A stretch of 9,092 bases of DNA from Nitrospirota bacterium (GTDB taxonomy: Bacteria; Nitrospirota; Thermodesulfovibrionia; UBA6902): contig JAJRVB010000067.1 of NCBI GenBank assembly GCA_024277515.1, positions 1 through 9,092 of the forward strand, in the 5' to 3' direction. The translations under genes and the position numbers were made by a program. This document shows positions 1-5,541 of this stretch, in pieces (the stretch's first letter is position 1; each line of letters starts with the position of its first letter). Under the pieces are notes generated by a model. That model ran no database searches, had not been told where the DNA came from, and was given only the letters and a program-made list of their open reading frames with translations.

Positions 1-303
1 GCTTGCAACTCCCCCGCCAATACTGAGCGCAAAAGCAGGCCCGAGAAATGTGCCTGCAAGCAGGCTTCTGATGATGACCCGGGTGAGTGTCACGATCATG
101 CCTGCCTTCAGTCCGTACAGGTACAGGGTGATAAGGGTGATAATGTTGGCCAGTCCGAGCCGGAGCCACGGCACAGGGGTCGGGATAAGCGCCTCTATGC
201 TGTGCAGACCGACGGCATAGGCGGCAAGGAGCGCTACGTGAATGGTTTCCGGGCGGGTTCCCGGGGCTTCGGTGACAGGCAGGCTGTGATCTGTTTTATC
301 CAT
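1..303 (-). CDS. Gx-transporter family membrane protein (heptaprenyl diphosphate synthase component I-like), 5' part only
   Basis: Reading leftward from an ATG at 303-301 gives 101 codons with no stop before the window edge, so the C-terminal part is missing. The product is a hydrophobic inner-membrane protein. After a polar N-terminus there are three likely membrane segments at about residues 21-40, 47-65 and 69-93. The stretch PWLRLGLANIITLITLYLYG (45-64) and the following TRVIIRSLLAGTFLGPAF are typical of the family labelled heptaprenyl diphosphate synthase component I. That label is historical: the family is grouped with Gx/ECF-type transporter S components rather than prenyl synthases. 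It lies downstream of apbE on the same strand, a neighbourhood I know for this family, so a role in supplying a flavin or other cofactor precursor is possible but unproven. The Shine-Dalgarno sequence is poor. Family call is fairly sure; substrate unknown. Confidence 0.8.
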   Translation of the reverse strand, partial: MDKTDHSLPVTEAPGTRPETIHVALLAAYAVGLHSIEALIPTPVPWLRLGLANIITLITLYLYGLKAGMIVTLTRVIIRSLLAGTFLGPAFALSIGGGVAS

Positions 304-335
304 TTGGTCTTAAGTATAAAACTGAAAATGGTGTC

Positions 336-399
336 GGTTATCAGTTAACGGTTGCCGGTTAAAAAAAACCGTAAACCGGTAACTGTCAACGTTTTTTTT
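336..399. repeat. Period-7 repeat cluster, GGTTANC type, folding into an imperfect hairpin
   Basis: From 336 the sequence reads as eight consecutive 7-mers in one phase: GGTTATC, AGTTAAC, GGTTGCC, GGTTAAA, AAAAACC, GTAAACC, GGTAACT, GTCAACG, then eight T (392-399). The second half is the inverted complement of the first. Arms 337-359 and 368-390 match at 17 of 23 positions around an A-rich loop. It fills the gap between apbE and the downstream membrane-protein gene. Read rightward the stem plus T8 resembles an intrinsic terminator, but both neighbours are transcribed leftward, where no T-tract follows the stem. A dispersed intergenic repeat is the better description. Confidence 0.7.
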
Positions 400-455
400 A
401 ATTATCCGTGACAATCTGTGGCCAAATGCTTTTACAGGTTTAATAATTGCAATGG

Positions 456-1625
456 TTATTCGGCCAGTTTATATTCACTGTTCAGGATTTCAATTTTGCC
501 CTTTAAATTCCCTGTCAGCAATACCCTTTTGTCCGCCCTGACCAGAATTCCATCGAGCCCCATCGTCTCAAGCAGTTTCATCCCCCTCTCAGGTCCCATA
601 ACAAATACTGCTGTTGAGAGGCTGTCGGAGAGATAGCCCTCAGGGGCGATCACCGATGCGCTGATCAGGCCGGACTCCGCGGAAAAACCTGTGTCCGGGT
701 CGAGGATATGATGATAGCGCCTGCCGTTTATTATAAAAAACCTCTGGTAATCTCCGGACGTGGATATTGCCCTGTCTTTCAGATGAAGGACCGCGAAGAT
801 GTCCTCCCATGGCCTGTCCGAACCGGATGCAGGCCGCGGATTCTGAATCCCGACTTTCCACCCCTGCCCTGAAAGGTTTACGCCAAAACCCCTTATGTCC
901 CCTGCAATGGCCACAAGAGCGGCCTTGATCCCTCTCGCCCTTATCGCTTCAACAGCCTTGTCCGCGCCGTATCCCTTTGCGATCCCTCCAAGGTCAAGCT
1001 CCATCCCCCTGTCTCTGAGATACACTTTCGACGCGTCCGTGTCAACCGTTATTTTTCTATAGTCAACAAGGCGTAAACCCTCTCTGACCGCCCTGTCAGA
1101 CGGGACGGAAGATTCAGAATTATCCTTCGAAAACTTCCATTGTTTAATAACAGGGGCAAGTGTCGGATCAAATGCCCCTCCAGTAGCAATGGAAATATCG
1201 ATTGTCTTTTTCAGTATTTCGAGTGTTTCGTCACTCACACGCACCGGCCGGACCCCGGCTGCCTTGTTGATTGCAGCAATCTCGCTCGTCTCTGAAAAGT
1301 AATTGAGGAGCAGTTCGATCTTTTTAATTTCCGCATACCCTGCATCAATGGCCTCTCTTGCCTTCTCCCTCGAGTCGCTCACAACCGTGATCGTGCAGTA
1401 CGTATCCATAAGTATCCGGCTCTCTTTAAACATCTGGTCCTTTTTAGAACAACCGGATAAAAACAGAACAAAGAGTACAGAACACAGAACACAGACCGGA
1501 AAAAATAATAATTTAGTGGTCCGTGGTCCGTGGTCCGTATTCTGACTTCTGACTTCTGACTTCTTTTTTTTGCCTGTCTCCTGACTTCTGTATTCTGTCT
1601 TCTGACTCCTGACTTTTAATATCAT
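456..1625 (-). CDS. apbE: FAD:protein FMN transferase, ApbE family lipoprotein
   Basis: The 389-residue product moves FMN from FAD onto a Ser/Thr of extracytoplasmic redox subunits such as RnfD/RnfG, NqrB/NqrC or FMN-binding-domain proteins; no such target lies in the window. A lipoprotein signal ends in the lipobox LSGC with Cys59 as lipidation site, so the enzyme should be anchored on the outer face of a membrane. Family motifs are all present: FDPTLAP (152-158), ELDLGGIAKGYGAD (209-222), the AGDIRG loop (241-246), STSGDYQRF (288-296), HHILDPDTG (305-313) and SDSLSTAVFVMG (333-344), with metal/flavin-site Asp and Thr residues in place. The ATG at 1625 overlaps the uvrA stop as ATGA, implying translational coupling. 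No later ATG, GTG or TTG lies ahead of the hydrophobic core, so this start is kept although the 38-residue charged n-region is unusually long. That n-region and much of the hydrophobic core are encoded by a heptamer repeat. Function is sure; N-terminus less so. Confidence 0.93.
   Translation of the reverse strand: MILKVRSQKTEYRSQETGKKKKSEVRSQNTDHGPRTTKLLFFPVCVLCSVLFVLFLSGCSKKDQMFKESRILMDTYCTITVVSDSREKAREAIDAGYAEIKKIELLLNYFSETSEIAAINKAAGVRPVRVSDETLEILKKTIDISIATGGAFDPTLAPVIKQWKFSKDNSESSVPSDRAVREGLRLVDYRKITVDTDASKVYLRDRGMELDLGGIAKGYGADKAVEAIRARGIKAALVAIAGDIRGFGVNLSGQGWKVGIQNPRPASGSDRPWEDIFAVLHLKDRAISTSGDYQRFFIINGRRYHHILDPDTGFSAESGLISASVIAPEGYLSDSLSTAVFVMGPERGMKLLETMGLDGILVRADKRVLLTGNLKGKIEILNSEYKLAE
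1462..1613. repeat. Period-7 repeat cluster inside the 5' end of apbE
   Basis: Three blocks of tandem 7-mers can be read directly. At 1462-1496 the units are AACAGAA, CAAAGAG, TACAGAA, CACAGAA, CACAGAC. At 1515-1563 they are AGTGGTC, CGTGGTC twice, CGTATTC, then TGACTTC three times. At 1572-1613 they are GCCTGTC, TCCTGAC, TTCTGTA, TTCTGTC, TTCTGAC, TCCTGAC. The blocks are separated by an A/T-rich linker (1497-1514) and a T8 run (1564-1571). The first block is roughly the inverted complement of the third. On the minus strand the array is open in the apbE frame and is translated as RSQKTEY, RSQETGK and RSQNTDH heptads and then the VCVLCSVLFVLF core of the signal peptide. Confidence 0.8.
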
Positions 1626-4135
1626 GCCACAGCTCCTTCTGAAACAAGTTTTGCCTTCAGGTAGCTGCCTGTAGCGGATTCCTGACAGGCTGCAACTTCC
1701 TCAGGCGTGCCCGAGGCAATGACCCTGCCCCCTGCCTCTCCGCTTTCCGGCCCGAGATCTATAATATAATCCGCGCTCTTTATCACATCAAGGTTGTGTT
1801 CGATAACAAGCACCGTGTTCCCGGCATTTACCAGCCTTTGCAGGACATCAAGGAGCTTCTGAATATCAACAAAGTGCAGCCCTGTAGTCGGTTCATCAAG
1901 GATATACAGCGTCTTTCCGGTAGCCTTTTTGCTCAGTTCCCTCGAAAGCTTCATACGCTGCGCCTCACCGCCTGAAAGGGTTGTAGCGGACTGTCCAAGC
2001 TGTATGTAGCCGAGACCGACTTCATCAAGCGTCGAGAGTTTGCGCCTTAAAGCGGGTATGGCATCAAAGAATTCAAGGGCCTGATTAACGGTCATATTAA
2101 GGACATCCGAGATATTTTTGTCTTTATAGCGTATCTCAAGGGTTTCCCTGTTGTATCTGGTCCCTTTACATACTTCACAGAAGACATAGACATCAGGGAG
2201 GAAATGCATCGAGACCCTGATAAGCCCGTTACCCCTGCAGGTCTCGCACCTGCCCCCTGCAATGTTGAAACTGAACCTGCCCGGCCTGTATCCCCTTACC
2301 CTTGACGCAGGGAGCTGCGCGAATAAATTTCTTATAAACGAAAAAATACCCGTATACGTTGCAGGATTGGACCGCGGCGTCCTTCCCACAGGAGACTGGT
2401 CTATGTCAACAACCTTGTCTATCTTTTCGATCCCCTGTATGGAGTCATGCCGGCCCGGGGTTTCATGTGAGGCGTACAGTCTCCCTGAAAGGGCCTTATA
2501 AAGTATCTCTATGATGAGTGTGCTTTTACCCGAGCCTGAAACACCGGTCACACACGTAAAGATACCCAGCGGCACCTCCACATCAATGTTTTTAAGGTTG
2601 AACGCCCGGGCACCCTTTATCGTAACTGCATCACCATGGCTTCTCCTGCGGGCAGGCAGGGGAATACTCTTGTGACCACAAAGATAAGGACCGGTAATGG
2701 ATTTTTTGTCTCCCATAACATGCTCCAGGCCGCCCTCTGAGACTATATGCCCCCCGAGTAATCCGGCTCCCGGCCCCATATCAATGATATGGTCGGCCCT
2801 TCTCATGGTATCTTCGTCATGTTCCACAACAATCACCGTGTTGCCCATATTTTTTAATCTTCCGAGATTCTCAAGCAGTTTCGCGCAGTCTCTCGGGTGC
2901 AGCCCGATTGTGGGCTCATCGAAAATATAAAGCACGCCCGTGAGAGATGATCCAATCTGTGTAGCGAGCCTGATCCTCTGCGACTCTCCGCTCGACAGCG
3001 TAGCAGCAGGCCTGTCCAGCGTCAGATAACCGAGCCCCACATTATTGAGAAAGTAAAGTCTCTCCCTGGTTTCCCTGAAGATTTTTGATGCAATCGTCTT
3101 TTCGGTCCTGGTCAGCTCCAGGTCCTCAAGGATGCGGCTGACCTCACTGATGGGCCTTGAACAGAGCTCGCTGATGTCTAATCCGTTTATCGTGACAGCC
3201 AGCGCCTCTTTCCTCAGTCTCCGGCCATTGCATGCCGGGCAGAGAGCAGGATTAAGGGGGTCCGGATCATCTTCCTCTACATTGCAGAACCCGAGTCCGC
3301 TGCATTTTGGACATGCACCGAAGGGACTGTTAAAGGAAAAGAACCTCGGACTTATTTCAGGATAATTGACCCCGCAGTGTGTGCATGCAAGCTTTGCACT
3401 GAAAAAAAGGTCTTTACCCTCGTCGATAATATTAATTACCACAACATCGGAAAAACCCATTGCATGTGAAATGGCGCTTGAAATATGTTTTTCAATTCCC
3501 TGTTTAATAATTAACCTGTCAATGACAATATCGATGTTATGTCTTTTATATCTGTCCAATGATATTTCTTTTGTGATATCGACCATTTCACCGTCAATGC
3601 GCGCGCGGATGATCCCTTTTTTCCGTGCCTCATAAAGTTCCTTTTTATACAGACCTTTTCTCCCGATCACAATCGGGGAGAGCACCTGTATGCGTGTCCT
3701 GGGAGGAAACGTACTTATGGCATCTATGATCTGCTGGATCCGCTGGGACGCGATGGGACTTCCGCATTTATAGCAGGAGAGCTTGCCTATTCTTGTGTAT
3801 GCTACTCTGAGATAGTCATATATTTCGGTGACCGTCCCTACAGTGGACCGCATGCCCCTTGCGGTTGTCTTCTGCTCGATCGCGATTGAAGGTGAAAGCC
3901 CTTCAATAGAATCCAGATCCGGTTTCCGGAGCTGCTCAAGAAACTGCCGGGCATATGCGGAAAGGCTTTCCACATATCGCCTCTGACCTTCGGCATAGAT
4001 CGTGTCAAACGCCAGGGAAGACTTGCCGGAGCCGGACGGGCCGGTAATCACCACAAGACTGTCGCGGGGGATCTTCAGATCAATATTCTTAAGATTGTGG
4101 ACCCTCGCACCTTTAATTACAATGTTATTCAGCAT
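1622..4135 (-). CDS. uvrA: UvrA, excinuclease ABC subunit A, short form lacking the insertion domain
   Basis: UvrA is the dimeric ATPase that finds bulky DNA lesions and loads UvrB in nucleotide excision repair. Both ABC modules are present: Walker A GPSGSGKS (32-39) and GVSGSGKS (531-538), signatures LSSGESQR (380-387) and LSGGEAQR (720-727), Walker B LYIFDEPTIGLH (402-413) and LYILDEPTTGLH (743-754). The UvrB-binding region (about 130-245) aligns well by eye with classical UvrA, including GLYKK and ARIDGE. CxxC pairs at 121/124, 251/254, 275/278, 299/302, 630/633 and 653/656 fit the usual zinc modules. At 837 residues it is about 100 shorter than the usual 940. The whole deficit lies between CPKCSGLG (275-282) and CPACNGRRL (299-307), where 16 residues replace about 120. 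The first signature has Ser where LSGGE is usual. GAAGG (4148-4144) precedes the ATG by 8 bases. It overlaps apbE downstream. Confidence 0.95.
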   Translation of the reverse strand: MLNNIVIKGARVHNLKNIDLKIPRDSLVVITGPSGSGKSSLAFDTIYAEGQRRYVESLSAYARQFLEQLRKPDLDSIEGLSPSIAIEQKTTARGMRSTVGTVTEIYDYLRVAYTRIGKLSCYKCGSPIASQRIQQIIDAISTFPPRTRIQVLSPIVIGRKGLYKKELYEARKKGIIRARIDGEMVDITKEISLDRYKRHNIDIVIDRLIIKQGIEKHISSAISHAMGFSDVVVINIIDEGKDLFFSAKLACTHCGVNYPEISPRFFSFNSPFGACPKCSGLGFCNVEEDDPDPLNPALCPACNGRRLRKEALAVTINGLDISELCSRPISEVSRILEDLELTRTEKTIASKIFRETRERLYFLNNVGLGYLTLDRPAATLSSGESQRIRLATQIGSSLTGVLYIFDEPTIGLHPRDCAKLLENLGRLKNMGNTVIVVEHDEDTMRRADHIIDMGPGAGLLGGHIVSEGGLEHVMGDKKSITGPYLCGHKSIPLPARRRSHGDAVTIKGARAFNLKNIDVEVPLGIFTCVTGVSGSGKSTLIIEILYKALSGRLYASHETPGRHDSIQGIEKIDKVVDIDQSPVGRTPRSNPATYTGIFSFIRNLFAQLPASRVRGYRPGRFSFNIAGGRCETCRGNGLIRVSMHFLPDVYVFCEVCKGTRYNRETLEIRYKDKNISDVLNMTVNQALEFFDAIPALRRKLSTLDEVGLGYIQLGQSATTLSGGEAQRMKLSRELSKKATGKTLYILDEPTTGLHFVDIQKLLDVLQRLVNAGNTVLVIEHNLDVIKSADYIIDLGPESGEAGGRVIASGTPEEVAACQESATGSYLKAKLVSEGAVA

Positions 4136-4164
4136 AATTGATGCCTTCAGCCGCAGGAGTTTTT

Positions 4165-4194
4165 ACTATAACCCATAAAAGTCAGGGTATTCAA
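4165..4194 (-). promoter_or_regulatory. Putative sigma70 promoter of uvrA
   Basis: On the minus strand TTGAAT (4194-4189) and TATAGT (4170-4165) are separated by 18 bases, matching the consensus at 4/6 and 5/6 positions. Transcription would begin near 4158, leaving a leader of roughly 23 bases with the GAAGG ribosome site. No SOS-type palindrome is obvious to me, but the LexA site of this lineage may differ. Confidence 0.5.
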
Positions 4195-4230
4195 ATATGG
4201 TTTGAAAGATGGAAATCTCACCTGATGAAA

Positions 4231-4249
4231 CATTGACATTGAGCATTGA
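4231..4249 (+). repeat. Triple CATTGA direct repeat over the metK -35 region
   Basis: CATTGA begins at 4231, 4237 and 4244, so two copies abut and the third follows after one base. The first two copies cover the TTGACA -35 element of the metK promoter. It could be a small operator or chance; nothing else shows which. Confidence 0.3.
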
Positions 4250-4262
4250 AAAATACGATAAT
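4233..4262 (+). promoter_or_regulatory. Putative sigma70 promoter of metK-ahcY
   Basis: A perfect -35 hexamer TTGACA (4233-4238) is followed after 18 bases by GATAAT (4257-4262, 5/6 to consensus). Transcription would start near 4269, giving a leader of about 34 bases. That is too short for a SAM-responsive riboswitch aptamer upstream of the metK start. Confidence 0.65.
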
Positions 4263-4290
4263 AAAAGGATTTTTCACGCTGCATAAAAAT

Positions 4291-4297
4291 GGAGGAG
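4291..4297 (+). promoter_or_regulatory. Shine-Dalgarno site deciding the metK start
   Basis: GGAGGAG lies here, with 7 bases between GGAGG and the ATG at 4303. It supports that ATG over the in-frame ATG at 4246, which would overlap the promoter -10 region and add 19 residues not seen in MetK proteins. Confidence 0.8.
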
Positions 4298-4302
4298 AAA
4301 AT

Positions 4303-5457
4303 ATGAAAAAAAGAAATTATCTGTTTACTTCAGAGTCGGTAACCGAGGGACATCCTGATAAAATTGCCGACCAGATATCTGATGCAATACTCGACACAAT
4401 CCTTGCCGAAGACAAGAATTCAAGGGTCGCGTGTGAGACAATGCTCACAACAGGCCTCGCGTTTGTTGCAGGTGAAATCACAACATCCGCCTATGCGGAC
4501 ATCCCTTCCATTATACGCGAAACCATCAAGGATATTGGTTATACAAGGGCCAAATACGGGTTTGACTATGAGACCTGCGCGGTCATTACCTCCATCCATG
4601 AGCAGTCAGGTGATATTGCCATGGGGGTAGATACCGGCGGGGCCGGAGATCAGGGGCTCATGTTCGGATATGCCAGCAATGAAACACCCGAGTTAATGCC
4701 CATGCCTATCATGCTCGCGCATCAACTCGCCATGAAACTGACGGAAGCAAGAAAAAAAGATATTCTCCCATACCTCAGACCTGATGGGAAGACACAGGTA
4801 ACAATCGAATATAAAGACGGAAAACCCCACAGAATCGACACCATTGTGGTTTCCTCCCAGCACAGCCCGGACGTAACATTAAGGGATTTGAAGGAAGACA
4901 TTATCGAAAAGGTCATTAAACCGACAGTGCCTAAAAAACTGCTCGATGAAGAAAATATCACCTACCACATCAATCCTACAGGACGTTTCGTTGTAGGCGG
5001 CCCCATGGGCGATACCGGCCTGACAGGAAGAAAGATCATTGTTGACAGTTACGGCGGTGTGGGCAGTCACGGCGGCGGATGTTTTTCAGGGAAGGATCCT
5101 TCCAAAGTAGACCGGTCCGCGTCCTACATGGCCAGATATATAGCTAAAAATATTGTTGCAGCAGGTCTCGCGGAAAAGGCCGAGGTCCAGCTCGCTTACG
5201 CAATCGGCGTACCCGATCCGGTCTCGGTGCTTGTAGATACCTTTGATACCGGCAAGATACCTGACAGCAGACTTGCAGAGATCGTGAATGAGAATTTCAA
5301 TATGAGACCCGCGGGCATTATAAAGACATTGAACCTGCGGAGACCAATTTACAGAAAGACTGCCGCCTATGGCCACTTCGGAAGAAGTCTGCCTGAATTT
5401 ACATGGGAAAAAACCAATAAGGCGGAAGCGCTGAAAAAGGCCGCCAAAAAGAAATAA
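4303..5457 (+). CDS. metK: S-adenosylmethionine synthetase (methionine adenosyltransferase)
   Basis: This cytoplasmic enzyme condenses methionine and ATP to S-adenosylmethionine, releasing phosphate and pyrophosphate. From the ATG at 4303 the product has 384 residues, the normal length for bacterial MetK. It begins with the typical LFTSESVTEGHPDKIADQ (7-24), with His17 and Asp19 for ATP and magnesium. The ATP-binding motif GAGDQG is at 113-118, and the glycine-rich P-loop-like segment ending in FSGKDPSKVDRSA is at 261-273, with Lys264 contacting phosphate. Residue 260, usually Ala in GGGAFSGKD, is Cys here. The C-terminus ends in a lysine-rich tail after the conserved AAYGHFGR (354-361). The gene has its own sigma70-like promoter and is followed 84 bases downstream by ahcY on the same strand, so SAM synthesis and SAH removal are probably co-expressed. 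Identification is secure. Confidence 0.98.
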   Translation: MKKRNYLFTSESVTEGHPDKIADQISDAILDTILAEDKNSRVACETMLTTGLAFVAGEITTSAYADIPSIIRETIKDIGYTRAKYGFDYETCAVITSIHEQSGDIAMGVDTGGAGDQGLMFGYASNETPELMPMPIMLAHQLAMKLTEARKKDILPYLRPDGKTQVTIEYKDGKPHRIDTIVVSSQHSPDVTLRDLKEDIIEKVIKPTVPKKLLDEENITYHINPTGRFVVGGPMGDTGLTGRKIIVDSYGGVGSHGGGCFSGKDPSKVDRSASYMARYIAKNIVAAGLAEKAEVQLAYAIGVPDPVSVLVDTFDTGKIPDSRLAEIVNENFNMRPAGIIKTLNLRRPIYRKTAAYGHFGRSLPEFTWEKTNKAEALKKAAKKK

Positions 5458-5476
5458 TCTATCAATTTAGTCAAAA

Positions 5477-5514
5477 GCCGCCTGCCGCTGATACAGAAAT
5501 CAGCGGCAGGCGGC
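5477..5514. other. Perfect 16-bp intercistronic hairpin between metK and ahcY
   Basis: GCCGCCTGCCGCTGAT (5477-5492) and its exact reverse complement (5499-5514) flank the 6-base loop ACAGAA. The stem starts 19 bases after the metK stop and ends 12 bases before the ahcY Shine-Dalgarno (AAGGAGG, 5527-5533). Rightward it is followed by ATCTTATATTTT, not a clean T-tract, so it is a poor intrinsic terminator. Leftward it is followed by only four T. It may protect or process the mRNA between the two genes, act as a partial attenuator, or be a copy of a REP-like dispersed palindrome. Confidence 0.75.
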
Positions 5515-5541
5515 ATCTTATATTTTAAGGAGGAGTTTCAT

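Noticed and set aside
301..325. Promoter for the membrane-protein gene (TATACT on the minus strand, 319-314)
   Set aside because: The -10-like hexamer lacks a recognisable -35 at 16-19 bases and would leave almost no leader before the ATG.
337..399. Intrinsic terminator for apbE
   Set aside because: The T8 run follows the stem only on the plus strand, while apbE and the next gene are read on the minus strand, where the stem is followed by CGACAC. The stem also has 6 mismatches in 23 positions.
1462..1613. CRISPR array
   Set aside because: The units are 7 bp and directly tandem with no unique spacers of 25-40 bp, so the architecture is wrong.
4246..4302. Upstream in-frame ATG of metK adding 19 residues
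   Set aside because: It would start upstream of the predicted -10 box (4257-4262) and the transcription start. The ATG at 4303 has a strong GGAGG and gives the family-standard N-terminus.
4136..4302. SAM-I or SAM-II type riboswitch before metK
   Set aside because: The predicted transcript leader is only about 34 bases and shows none of the conserved multi-stem architecture.
5458..5541. SAH riboswitch upstream of ahcY
   Set aside because: The gap contains a single simple hairpin with perfect arms and no additional paired helix or pseudoknot partner that I can find. It is also too short for the usual aptamer plus expression platform.
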